Source: an uncultured Saprospiraceae bacterium
GTDB taxonomy: Bacteria; Bacteroidota; Bacteroidia; Chitinophagales; Saprospiraceae
Assembly: GCA_937942435.1 (NCBI GenBank)
Contig: CALDEM010000091.1
Location: forward strand, 1-58,634
DNA: 58,634 bases
Direction of reading: 5' to 3'
Position numbers and translations under genes: made by a program. Shown here piece by piece: positions 45,216 to 54,005 of the stretch (positions are counted from its first letter, which is position 1; every line of letters begins with the position of its first letter). The notes under the pieces were generated by a model that saw only the letters and a list, made by a program, of their open reading frames with translations, did not search any database and had not been told where the DNA came from.

Positions 45216-45773
45216 ATGAGAAAACTAATCACATCTTTCCTAATCATTTGTTCAGGAATCAGCCTGATTGGTCAAGATCACTTCTTAGTAGAGCTAGAGA
45301 AATTCACTCCTCCTGAAGAGGATGTAATAAGGAGTTTAAAAGGCTTTCCTGCAGAAAACTTTATGGCTAAAGATCTAAGTGGAGAAGAGCACTTTCTCGG
45401 CAATTATAAAGAACATATCAAGTTACTTTGGTTTTGGAGTAAGGATGACCCTATTTCTATGAAATGGTTACCTGCACTTAATCTCATACAACTCAATTAT
45501 ATAGATGATCTAAAGATCTTTGGATTTGGCAAAGAAAGCAAAGAGGAGCTTTCGTCAGTGCTCAGCAATGAAGCCATTATCTTTTCTAACTTTCCCAACG
45601 GCACTGTATTTGGAGATGCTGTATATGGGGGAGACTTAGGATTAGGAAGGATGTTCTTTATCGATCCCGATGGCATTATCAAAGAGGTGCTGCCAAGATC
45701 ATTCTTCGAGTCTAACGATGTGATCAGCGCTAAGCCTATGTTGGAAAAGATCATAGATAAGATCACTTATTAA
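45216..45773 (+). CDS. Secreted thioredoxin-fold protein without the CxxC motif
   Basis: The 185-residue protein has a signal peptide (to about Gly19). Its body reads like a TlpA/AhpC-type redoxin: FPAENFMAKDLSGEEHFL, then KLLWFWSKDDPISMKWLPAL where the active site should be, and later GRMFFIDPDGIIKEV. The normal Trp-Cys-x-x-Cys position is Asp77-Asp78-Pro79-Ile80-Ser81, so both catalytic cysteines are missing and redox activity is unlikely. A TTG at 45168-45170 and TACATTCG at 45191-45198, 20 bases apart, form a weak promoter in front. It precedes queE. Confidence 0.7.
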   Translation: MRKLITSFLIICSGISLIGQDHFLVELEKFTPPEEDVIRSLKGFPAENFMAKDLSGEEHFLGNYKEHIKLLWFWSKDDPISMKWLPALNLIQLNYIDDLKIFGFGKESKEELSSVLSNEAIIFSNFPNGTVFGDAVYGGDLGLGRMFFIDPDGIIKEVLPRSFFESNDVISAKPMLEKIIDKITY

Positions 45774-45777
45774 GCTA

Positions 45778-45808
45778 TTGTACACTGTTAGACTAAAGCA
45801 TACCTTTG
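45778..45808 (+). promoter_or_regulatory. Promoter for queE (TTG, 20 bases, TACCTTTG)
   Basis: A TTG at 45778-45780 and TACCTTTG at 45801-45808 are separated by 20 bases, a full match to the Bacteroidota -33/-7 consensus TTG-N17-23-TAnnTTTG. The queE ATG lies 26 bases downstream. This is the best promoter match in the window. Confidence 0.6.
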
Positions 45809-45834
45809 TCCGCTGCTAAAATCGCAGAAGCGTC

Positions 45835-46464
45835 ATGTACGGCATTAAAGAAATATACTACACCATCCAAGGCGAAGGATATCACACTGGTCAAGCAGCA
45901 GTGTTTCTTAGATTTAGCGGTTGCAACTTATGGTCGGGGTTAGAAAAAGATCGTACCACTGCACAGTGTACTTTTTGCGATACTGACTTCTGGGGCACAG
46001 ATGGCACCAACGGTGGGAAATACAATGCCAAAGATCTATCTACCTTTTGTAAATCATTATGGCCGACAAGCAACAACTCACAACCTTATATAGTCTGTAC
46101 AGGCGGGGAGCCGCTTCTTCAACTGGACAAAGAACTTGTCTATGCGCTTCATCAAGAAGGCTTCTTTATTGCTATAGAGTCCAATGGCACGATACCCATC
46201 CCTGTAGGTATAGACTGGGTTTGTATCAGCCCTAAACTGCAAAGCGAACTTAAAGTTACGTCTGGACACGAGTTAAAATTAGTCTACCCTCAAGCAGGTA
46301 TAGATCTGCAGGTGTATGAGAAGATGGCGTTTGAGCATCTATCCCTACAACCACTCGACGATGAGAATCAAAAGGCTAATACTGAAGCATGTATAGACAT
46401 ATGTAAGACTCGTCCCATGTGGAGGTTAAGTCTCCAAACCCACAAATACGTGGGCATCCCTTAA
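45835..46464 (+). CDS. queE: 7-carboxy-7-deazaguanine synthase QueE
   Basis: QueE is the radical SAM enzyme that turns 6-carboxy-tetrahydropterin into 7-carboxy-7-deazaguanine in queuosine synthesis. The 209-residue protein has EIYYTIQGEGYHTGQAAVF, a cluster motif of the Cys-x14-Cys-x2-Cys type (Cys30, 45, 48) rather than Cys-x3-Cys-x2-Cys, and CTGGEPLLQ. This variant is known in some queE proteins. Start ATG is 26 bases after a clear promoter. Its TAA shares a TTAA with the convergent helicase gene. A PTPS/QueD gene is elsewhere in the window, but queC is not present. Confidence 0.9.
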   Translation: MYGIKEIYYTIQGEGYHTGQAAVFLRFSGCNLWSGLEKDRTTAQCTFCDTDFWGTDGTNGGKYNAKDLSTFCKSLWPTSNNSQPYIVCTGGEPLLQLDKELVYALHQEGFFIAIESNGTIPIPVGIDWVCISPKLQSELKVTSGHELKLVYPQAGIDLQVYEKMAFEHLSLQPLDDENQKANTEACIDICKTRPMWRLSLQTHKYVGIP

Positions 46465-49400
46465 TTGTCTAACAATGCAGCGCGATCTATCAACTCTTTG
46501 TATAATTCGTTTTGCTCAAGTATAGCCCTGTTACCAATAAGCACAAATTGTTCTCTGGATCGAGTGATAGCAACATTGAGTTTTCTATCCATGCCTTCAT
46601 CAGACAAAGATACCAATGCCTTTAATTGAAATGAATAATTCATACAGCAAGACATAACTATAAAATCCCTTGCCCCGCCTTGATAGCGCTCGACTGTGTC
46701 AATCGTGATCATGTCAACGACGTCTCCAAGTTCATTTCTTAGTTTTTGTCTTATGGCAGCTATCTGGGCTCTATAAGGAGTGATAACACCTATAGTATCT
46801 TTTGATATCTCAATAGCATCCTGCGCGCACTTATCTATTATCCTCATACAGATTTTATAAACTTGCTGTGCTTCATTCTCATTGACCTTGATGCTTTCAC
46901 TTTCCAAGTCCACTTGACTGGGTACATAAATGATCCGATCAAGAACCTCATCTTTGTTTTTATAAAAAGAACGGGCACTCAATCTATCTATACCTCCTAT
47001 AGGCTTGAGTTGCTGATTATAAAAATGATCATTGACATAAGACATAATATCAACATGCATACGCCCTTGGTGTGTAAGCTGACCTATAGCATGCTCCCAC
47101 TTGTTGTTAAGAGCAGTAGTGTACATTCTTTCAAAAAGAGACGATGATAGAGATCTGAACCCTATATCTATCAAACACTCCTCCTCTACTGTTGTAAATG
47201 AATCATCTTGTTGAACAATGGCGGGAAGTTGAAGGTGATCTCCAATCAAAACAAACTTACCAACTCGACTTAGTAAGCCCATGAGAGAAGGTTCTAATAT
47301 CTGAGAGGCTTCATCGACAATTGCAATATCGAAATTTATCAACTCAAACAAACTGACTTTCCCAACTACCGAAGCTACAGTTCCGACATAGACTTGTTCT
47401 TTTGATAGCTTGTCTCGCAGTTCTTTACGACTGGTTATGTCTTTTATCTGATTTTCTAAAAGATGAGGAACAAACTTCTTACCTGTGCTATAGCGAGATC
47501 CTATTCTTATAAATGAAGGTATAGGCTCTAATGTATAGAGAGCTTCGCAAATCTCATCGACCGCTCTATTAGTATATGCTAAGAATAAAACTCTATCGTT
47601 TTCATGCTGGATAAAGTGATGTGCAATCTCTCGCAACATAACACTTGTCTTACCTGTACCTGGCGGGCCCCAGAGCAAGTAGTAGTCTTTAGAAGTTATA
47701 ATTTCAGAGAATATTTGTTGCTGTTCTTTTGTAAGATTGTGTCCACAACTTACAGGAGCGACCTCATAAGATTCTGGTGATCTCCGACATAACATCAGGT
47801 CACGATAATCCTTCTTAGCTCTTGCAAACTCATAGAGACTTCTAGTCATCTCGTAGTACCCATTCTCAAGCGTATCGTGTTCTATGTGCCAGTACTTGTA
47901 TTGATCAAAAACAATGGTATTCTCTTGTCGACTCCTCAATCTAACCACAACTGACCGATCATCCATACTAAGTATAGTAGCTTTAAATACTTGTTGTTTA
48001 AGGATCGCACTTTTGACATCTTGGTGAGGATACAAAACACCAAGATCTCCTACTCTAAAGTTACTGAGCACGGCAGAGTGTTCTGATAGCCTCAACCTGA
48101 TGAATGGGTCAGGTGCACCGCATCCGTTTTCTTCAATCTCAAGATGATTAATAATATTGAACTGCTCTTTCTTTGATTCAAGATCTTGCAGCCACAAAGC
48201 TGCTAGCCCATTAGATCGTTCTGAACCTTCGTTTCCTAATTTATTTATGAATAGCTCTCGTAGCGTAAACTTCAAAAACAGGTTAACATAGACTCGCTCT
48301 GTTGTGTCAAGCGTTTTGAAAGCTTTAAAAAAAGCATTGAGATCTGTTCTTAGAAAGCCCTTGATGTTACTAGCATGCTTGCTGGCATATTCTTGATAAT
48401 AAGACATGAAGTCCTCATGAAGAAGCAGCGATCTATCATGGATGTACAGTAGGTTTCTCTCTTTTATAGCTTCACGTTGTTCAGATTTTAAAGCCGGTGC
48501 AAACCTTAATTGATTAGATGATTCTTTACTATATAATATAAAGTTGTTGCGCTTCAACTTTGAGCCAAAGACTGACTCTATCAGCATATCATACAGCAAG
48601 GTCTGATGATAGTGATTGTTAGATAATCCATAAGTGTTAGGACGAAAAGCACTACCACTTTTCAACTCTACAATGGATGCCCCTTGTTCATTAATTGCAA
48701 AAAGATCAAGTCTTCCTTGAACGCCATATTTATTAGAATAAAAAGCTGGTTCTACTTGACAATCTTTTGGCTTGATGTGAATCTGATCAAGACCATCAAC
48801 CACAACATCTTTGATATGATTAAAGTGATTTTCAAGTAGTATCATCATCTCTCTTACCTCTTGATCTGAGAGGAGCGCTATACCCAATGGGTCTAAAGCA
48901 AATATCTGACCTATAAAATCTTCAAATCTTCCTTTGGGCGAATAGATTAATTGATCCAGAAAGAAATTAGAAATATTTCCAATTAGGATTGCCTTGCTAA
49001 CTGGTTTCTTTTGAAACTTTCTGATGAGATACCCCGCCTGATGATTGGCAAAGGGACCAAAGCATTCTGATATAGACGTGACATCGTACATATAATCAGG
49101 CTCTAGAACAATTGTGCTAGGATAGTATACTCGGCTATCATCGATCTCAACATCTACAAGATTTGCCGTAAGCGGAAACAATCCAGCCCCATCTGCCTTT
49201 TCAATTATCTCTGTATAATCTTCATTCTTATCAGGTCGGTTATACGATACCATGACAATATCAAAAGGCTCATCACAAAGCTGCGCTTCTAATTGCTTGT
49301 CTTTAAGGATTACACTCTTTAGAAAAACGCGAACCTCTTTTTTAAAAAGTACTTTTTTATAATCTGCTCCTTTTGTTAGAGATCTATACAAATCTGGAAC

Positions 49401-49745
49401 GTCACTAAGGTCTTCTAACTCCTCTATCACATAAGCCATCATAATACTGATAGCTGCTTGACCGATCCTCAGATCTTGATCATCACTATGGATTGTAGCT
49501 CCTCTTTTTCTAAATGAATGAAGGATATAACTCTCCTTGTAAGGTATATTATAAGAACTGATCAGATAGCTTAATCGGGCGAATACACTTGTAAACTGCA
49601 CCTTGGATTGATCAGAGATAGTAGTCACTAAAAGTGTAAAAAGTTGGTGTAACTTGATCAACTTTTGACCCGCCTTATAATCAGCTGTATCCAACCGCGA
49701 TCGGAACTTTCTGACTGATGTTATAAACTGTGACAATGATTGCAT
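46461..49745 (-). CDS. Dna2-like PD-(D/E)xK nuclease fused to SF1 helicase
   Basis: The 1094-residue protein has a Cas4/RecB-like nuclease motif (Asp347 in QGRLDLF, Glu360-x-Lys362 in VELKSG, then Gln-Thr-x-x-Tyr in NHYHQTLLYD). A superfamily 1 helicase follows from about 670: GPPGTGKT (693-700), DEAS (811-814), IGDHLQLPAIV, VERYQGGARDF and the final LNVAITRSREQF. The order matches Dna2, which processes flap and resected DNA ends. No clear four-Cys Fe-S set was found. Start ATG 49745, with 56 bases to a terminator of the gene upstream. It converges with queE. Partner genes are not adjacent. Confidence 0.82.
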   Translation of the reverse strand: MQSLSQFITSVRKFRSRLDTADYKAGQKLIKLHQLFTLLVTTISDQSKVQFTSVFARLSYLISSYNIPYKESYILHSFRKRGATIHSDDQDLRIGQAAISIMMAYVIEELEDLSDVPDLYRSLTKGADYKKVLFKKEVRVFLKSVILKDKQLEAQLCDEPFDIVMVSYNRPDKNEDYTEIIEKADGAGLFPLTANLVDVEIDDSRVYYPSTIVLEPDYMYDVTSISECFGPFANHQAGYLIRKFQKKPVSKAILIGNISNFFLDQLIYSPKGRFEDFIGQIFALDPLGIALLSDQEVREMMILLENHFNHIKDVVVDGLDQIHIKPKDCQVEPAFYSNKYGVQGRLDLFAINEQGASIVELKSGSAFRPNTYGLSNNHYHQTLLYDMLIESVFGSKLKRNNFILYSKESSNQLRFAPALKSEQREAIKERNLLYIHDRSLLLHEDFMSYYQEYASKHASNIKGFLRTDLNAFFKAFKTLDTTERVYVNLFLKFTLRELFINKLGNEGSERSNGLAALWLQDLESKKEQFNIINHLEIEENGCGAPDPFIRLRLSEHSAVLSNFRVGDLGVLYPHQDVKSAILKQQVFKATILSMDDRSVVVRLRSRQENTIVFDQYKYWHIEHDTLENGYYEMTRSLYEFARAKKDYRDLMLCRRSPESYEVAPVSCGHNLTKEQQQIFSEIITSKDYYLLWGPPGTGKTSVMLREIAHHFIQHENDRVLFLAYTNRAVDEICEALYTLEPIPSFIRIGSRYSTGKKFVPHLLENQIKDITSRKELRDKLSKEQVYVGTVASVVGKVSLFELINFDIAIVDEASQILEPSLMGLLSRVGKFVLIGDHLQLPAIVQQDDSFTTVEEECLIDIGFRSLSSSLFERMYTTALNNKWEHAIGQLTHQGRMHVDIMSYVNDHFYNQQLKPIGGIDRLSARSFYKNKDEVLDRIIYVPSQVDLESESIKVNENEAQQVYKICMRIIDKCAQDAIEISKDTIGVITPYRAQIAAIRQKLRNELGDVVDMITIDTVERYQGGARDFIVMSCCMNYSFQLKALVSLSDEGMDRKLNVAITRSREQFVLIGNRAILEQNELYKELIDRAALLDN

Positions 49746-49802
49746 GAAGAGCTAAGATAAGAAGTCAGTGAAGACCAACTCCTATTATCAATTATATCCA
49801 AT

Positions 49803-49828
49803 AAAAAACCCCGATGAAATCATCGGGG
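49803..49828 (-). terminator. Intrinsic terminator of the OmpA/HhH operon
   Basis: On the minus strand the stem is CCCCGATGA with matching TCATCGGGG, then six T. It lies 37-62 bases past the stop codon of the HhH gene and separates that operon from the helicase start at 49745. Confidence 0.88.
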
Positions 49829-49864
49829 TCAAATCGGTACTGTTCAAGGGAATCGGTTTACTTC

Positions 49865-51028
49865 TTATTTTCCACCATTTAGGAAGTCTTGATATTCGTC
49901 CAAGTCATCCCATCTGCCATCAGCAGCCATCTCTGCTTGCTTTGGCCATGAACTTGGATCAGCGAGCTTATATCTTTTTCCTGCTGCATCAAGCACGGCT
50001 TGTATTCTTTCTACCTTGGCATTAGCCAACTCACGCCATGTCGTTATACCATCTGCTTGGAGCAAGCCAGATATCTTTGGGCCTATACCTTCTACAGCCG
50101 TCAAGTCATTCTGCTTCCATCTCTTGATGACGCCCATCTTTATCAAGAGCTTCTCGACCTTGGAGTCCGTCTCTCCAGTCGCTCCTGCCGACCTTCCAGA
50201 TGATAAGTTCTTTTGTAATTTGATCAATGTTTCAAAATCACCACTAGCGGCTAAGCGAGCTTGTTCAGGCCAGGAAGATGGATCAATGATCCGATATCTT
50301 TTGGCATTAACGCTATCAAGTATCGCTCTGATATCTTCTGTGGACTTTGCACCTAGATCAGACCAGTTATCGATGCCTGCGTTATTTAATATCTCATTCA
50401 TCTTTGGACCGATCCCTTCGACCACTTGCAAGTTATCCGGTTTCAGGCCTGCATAGATATTCTTTTTAGTCCCGCTTTCAGGGTGAGTCTTTCTTGGTGC
50501 TATCGGGCCTTCTGATGCTAAACCTTGGGGCGTTGTTACAACTGGTGGCACTATGGCTGCAACTTCCTTTGGTTCTTCAGCTTCGTTCTGTACTTCGGGA
50601 GTTTCTTCTACAGGGGCTTCAACTTGCTCATAGTCCACTTCTATCTGATCAGCTTCTACAACATCAGATACAGGTGGATCCGGTACTTCTTCTTGCACAA
50701 CTTTTGTTTCTGCGTTAACTGGTTCTTCTATGGCAGAGGTTTGTTTTGCCTCATTTGCCTCAGCTAAGAATTGCATTCTTCGAGACTGTTCTCTCATCCT
50801 ACCTTCTAATAATGATATCTCACTTTGCAGACCAGCCTTACCTGTAGTGCACTCGTTGAGATCTCCTTCCAGACTTTTGATTCTTGATTGCAAGCGGCCA
50901 TTGGTCTCTTCTAATTCAGAAACACGACCACTAAGTCTACCCCATAATAACCATCCGAGCAACAAGCCCAGCAAAGGAAGTAGCCACCCTAACCATGGTA
51001 CGGCGCAAAAATCTATAAATAATAACAT
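49865..51028 (-). CDS. Membrane-anchored coiled-coil protein with two tandem H3TH/HhH domains
   Basis: The 387-residue protein has a hydrophobic N-terminal helix (about 8-31), a coiled coil (about 34-95) and a disordered Pro/Glu/Val-rich linker (100-190). Two copies of a helix-hairpin-helix module follow, at 199-275 and 309-384. Each starts LxxVEGIGPK and contains a Ala-x-Asp/Glu-Pro-Ser-Ser-Trp-Pro-Gln-type box (IDPSSWPEQ and ADPSSWPKQ). The modules match the predicted flap-endonuclease-like H3TH family (DNA binding), but no nuclease residues are seen. It follows the OmpA gene by 17 bases. The function of a membrane-tethered HhH protein is unknown. Confidence 0.75.
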   Translation of the reverse strand: MLLFIDFCAVPWLGWLLPLLGLLLGWLLWGRLSGRVSELEETNGRLQSRIKSLEGDLNECTTGKAGLQSEISLLEGRMREQSRRMQFLAEANEAKQTSAIEEPVNAETKVVQEEVPDPPVSDVVEADQIEVDYEQVEAPVEETPEVQNEAEEPKEVAAIVPPVVTTPQGLASEGPIAPRKTHPESGTKKNIYAGLKPDNLQVVEGIGPKMNEILNNAGIDNWSDLGAKSTEDIRAILDSVNAKRYRIIDPSSWPEQARLAASGDFETLIKLQKNLSSGRSAGATGETDSKVEKLLIKMGVIKRWKQNDLTAVEGIGPKISGLLQADGITTWRELANAKVERIQAVLDAAGKRYKLADPSSWPKQAEMAADGRWDDLDEYQDFLNGGK

Positions 51029-51045
51029 GTCTTCCGCTTTAAGAT

Positions 51046-51867
51046 TTATCTTATGATTTGTAATTCTACTCTTCTATTTTTAGCTCTCCCTACCTCTGTC
51101 GCGTTGGTTGCAACAGGAGTAGTTTCACCCTTAGACTCTGCTATGACTTGTTCTCGCAAGAGTCCTTGACCATAGAGATAGTCCGCGATCACATTAGCTC
51201 GACGTTGACCTAGTTCTTGGTTTTTGATTGCGCGACCCTTATCGTCTGTATGTCCTACTAGTCTAACCTTGCCTCCACCGTTCTTTATATTGGATGCTAC
51301 TTGATCGAGATAAGCTTCGATATCCCCATCGTCTAGTTTATTAGTACTGTTATATGGGAAGTAGATAAGTGCACCATCTATAGTCTTAAGAGTTCCACTA
51401 TTGGCATCCTTTTCAAGCTCAACGATATCAAAGGCGTATCTCTCTTCCACATCTACGGTCCGCCCTATAGTCAGTTGCCCCGATATATCTATCTGATCAT
51501 CGGTCAAGCCAAATGATGTAGCCAGTGCCTCAGCCCTGCATGTGCCAAGATTATCGGAAGTGCCCTCATAGACCTCGATGGTATTGTATATTCCCGTTAT
51601 CCTCAGTTGATAGCCCGTTGTTATAAGAGAAACCAGCGAATCTTTAAAACTGTCAAAGTTCTGTCCGAAGCTGGGTTCACAACTATCATCAGGGAAGCAG
51701 ATCACGCCAGTCGCACAGTTGTTTTTACTTGCTAATGGAGCTGCAACAGGGCCAATTACTTCTTCTGCTTGATCCCCATCAGGACAACAAGTCGAGTAAT
51801 CATTACACATTTTGGTTGCCAACAATGCCCAAAGTATCATTACTACGATGATCCAAAAGATGCGCAT
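51046..51867 (-). CDS. OmpA-family protein with N-terminal membrane anchor
   Basis: The 273-residue protein has a hydrophobic N-terminus (1-21), a Cys-rich stretch, a degenerate OmpA-like or BON-like module (about 70-135), and a C-terminal OmpA peptidoglycan-binding domain containing RLVGHTDDKG and LGQRRANVIADYL. Such domains bind diaminopimelate in the cell wall, so it should bridge envelope and wall. The HhH protein is encoded 17 bases downstream with a shared terminator. The 320-base gap on its 5' side is AT-rich and shows no convincing -7 box for this gene. Confidence 0.8.
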   Translation of the reverse strand: MRIFWIIVVMILWALLATKMCNDYSTCCPDGDQAEEVIGPVAAPLASKNNCATGVICFPDDSCEPSFGQNFDSFKDSLVSLITTGYQLRITGIYNTIEVYEGTSDNLGTCRAEALATSFGLTDDQIDISGQLTIGRTVDVEERYAFDIVELEKDANSGTLKTIDGALIYFPYNSTNKLDDGDIEAYLDQVASNIKNGGGKVRLVGHTDDKGRAIKNQELGQRRANVIADYLYGQGLLREQVIAESKGETTPVATNATEVGRAKNRRVELQIIR

Positions 51868-52187
51868 TAGGACGGTACATTTAGTTAGTTAATCAATAAT
51901 CCTAATAACAATATAATTAATATTTGTCAACTGCACTACATTTCACTAATCATGAATGGCTTTAGAAGTTGTCCATCCCATTAAGACTATCTGAATTAGT
52001 CAGTTTAATTTATTCGCGTATCTGGGTTATAGGTATTCCCTTTGATAGATCAGCGGCTATCATGCAGTCTATTACTATTTATTATACAATATTATAATAT
52101 GTTAATATTACATAGATAGATGGCATACTCTTTATATTAAGACAATACATTTTTCTATATTACTGTAGTTGTATTAGATATATTTCC
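51868..52187. other. 320-base AT-rich divergent intergenic region
   Basis: The only gene-free stretch longer than 300 bases. It separates ompA (leftward) from comEC (rightward). It is rich in A/T, with a palindrome-like run around 52087-52114 (AATATTATAATATG) and TATATTTC at 52179-52186 ending one base before the comEC ATG (one mismatch to TAnnTTTG). I see no tRNA, ncRNA or convincing ORF in it. Confidence 0.6.
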
Positions 52188-54005
52188 ATGATAGCTACAA
52201 AATTGACATTCAGGCAAGTCCCGTTAGTCGTAGGGATTATACCCTTTGTCATGGGACTTATTGTTTTTGATCAGTTTCATATTCCTATCACTTACTCAGC
52301 CTCAATCATGATCATAATCTTAGGACTATTGCTATTTAGTCCTAAAGAAGTACTCCATTGGAGATACAGAAGCTCATTGATTATTATGTCACTTTTGTTT
52401 TGCGGTTTAGCTCATGCTGGCTACCAGCAGGCACGAGCAGATCTATCAAAAATCAACACTGATATATTATCTAAAAGTCATGTATACCATGCAGAAGTTT
52501 ATAAAGTATCAACTACTGAGCGGTTTACTAATGTAAATGTTCTTTTGAAGGGTATCGAGAGCAAACAAAGACAGTTTACTCTATCTAATAATAAGTGCAT
52601 TATTAAAATTAAAGGCCCAATAAATGCATATGCCTTTCAACCAGGAGACATTATAGCCGCTCAGATGAAATTAAAACCAGTTTCTAAAAACGAAGAGCGA
52701 GAGGGATTTGACTATGGTCTTTATCTACAACGCCAAGGCATCGGTTATATAGGTTATGCCAATCCCAAGGATATTTCTACATCTACAATCAATAGTTATG
52801 CTTTTTGGAAGTACATCAGATACGATCTCCGCTCAAGCGCGATAAACATTATTGATGAGAAGATATCCAACAAAAACGCTGCTGCAATTATCAAAGCTCT
52901 TCTACTAGGATATAAAGAAGACCTTAGTGAAGAACAAAGAAGTTCATTTATAGATAGCGGCACTATGCATGTATTGGCAGTATCTGGATTGCATGTTGGG
53001 ATCGTTGCATTTATACTATTTGGATTAGGAAGAGTCTTGTTCTATAATCAACCAAAATTTTCAATATCCAACATCACGTTTATAATATTAGGGTTAATAT
53101 TCTTTGCTGAGTTAAGTGGTGGAGCACCACCTGTACAACGTGCAGTGATTATGACATCGATATACTTGGTAGCGAGGACAAGTGGTTTATATAGCCATAG
53201 TTTAAATATGGTCGCTGCTGCCGCTTTTGCTCTTCTACTATATGATTATCAATCGCTTTTTAATGTAAGCTTTCAACTTTCTTTTACTGCTGTGATTGGC
53301 ATCATCCTTATCTATCCAATATTAGAAAAGATATATATACCCAAAAGCAAAGTGGGACGATACTGCATGGGTATTGTCTATATGGGTATTGCTGCTCAAG
53401 TCTCGCTAATCCCACTTTCATTTTATTACTTCAATCAAATCTCCCTGTTATCTCCGATTACCAGTATAGTGTCTATTAGTGCTGCTTTTGTCCTAATCAT
53501 TGGTGGTTTTAGCATGATTCTAATATCCATCATAAGCGATCTTTTATCTGACCTATTAGGATCAACTTTAGAGGTTGTCGTACAAGTGTTAGAAAGCATT
53601 ACAACTTTTATGTCAGAGTTTAAAATAGCCATACTGGACAACATTTATTTTGAAGGGATAGAGTCTACCATCTTAGTAATTGCAATTACACTTATGGCAG
53701 TTTCGTATCACGCACAATCTAAACGACTTGTACAATTGGGTTTGGCACTACTGTTCACCCAATCTATCTACCACAACATTACTCTGCTCAATCATACTAA
53801 CTGCGTTGACATTGTCTATAGAGAAAACTCTTTAGAAATAAAAGAGATCTACATCGGTAGAACTGCATATGTAACAGATATCGAAGACTTTGATTCCTAT
53901 GACACAAAACACAAGAGGAGACAGCATAAGATTAAAAAAATAAAACTCTTAGATGCTAACATCTTAGAACAAACACTACCAAACAAAAACAAAACCTATG
54001 AGTAG
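52188..54005 (+). CDS. comEC: ComEC/Rec2-family DNA uptake channel (no metallo-beta-lactamase domain)
   Basis: The 605-residue protein has an N-terminal DUF4131-type region with an OB-like segment (about 95-180) and a competence domain with about eight helices. Its markers are GTMHVLAVSGLHVGIVAF and GGAPPVQRAVIMT. ComEC is the inner-membrane channel for single-stranded DNA in natural transformation. The C-terminal metallo-beta-lactamase domain of the Bacillus type is absent, as in many Bacteroidota. The end overlaps the next gene by eight bases, and that gene encodes a HhH protein like ComEA. Confidence 0.88.
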   Translation: MIATKLTFRQVPLVVGIIPFVMGLIVFDQFHIPITYSASIMIIILGLLLFSPKEVLHWRYRSSLIIMSLLFCGLAHAGYQQARADLSKINTDILSKSHVYHAEVYKVSTTERFTNVNVLLKGIESKQRQFTLSNNKCIIKIKGPINAYAFQPGDIIAAQMKLKPVSKNEEREGFDYGLYLQRQGIGYIGYANPKDISTSTINSYAFWKYIRYDLRSSAINIIDEKISNKNAAAIIKALLLGYKEDLSEEQRSSFIDSGTMHVLAVSGLHVGIVAFILFGLGRVLFYNQPKFSISNITFIILGLIFFAELSGGAPPVQRAVIMTSIYLVARTSGLYSHSLNMVAAAAFALLLYDYQSLFNVSFQLSFTAVIGIILIYPILEKIYIPKSKVGRYCMGIVYMGIAAQVSLIPLSFYYFNQISLLSPITSIVSISAAFVLIIGGFSMILISIISDLLSDLLGSTLEVVVQVLESITTFMSEFKIAILDNIYFEGIESTILVIAITLMAVSYHAQSKRLVQLGLALLFTQSIYHNITLLNHTNCVDIVYRENSLEIKEIYIGRTAYVTDIEDFDSYDTKHKRRQHKIKKIKLLDANILEQTLPNKNKTYE

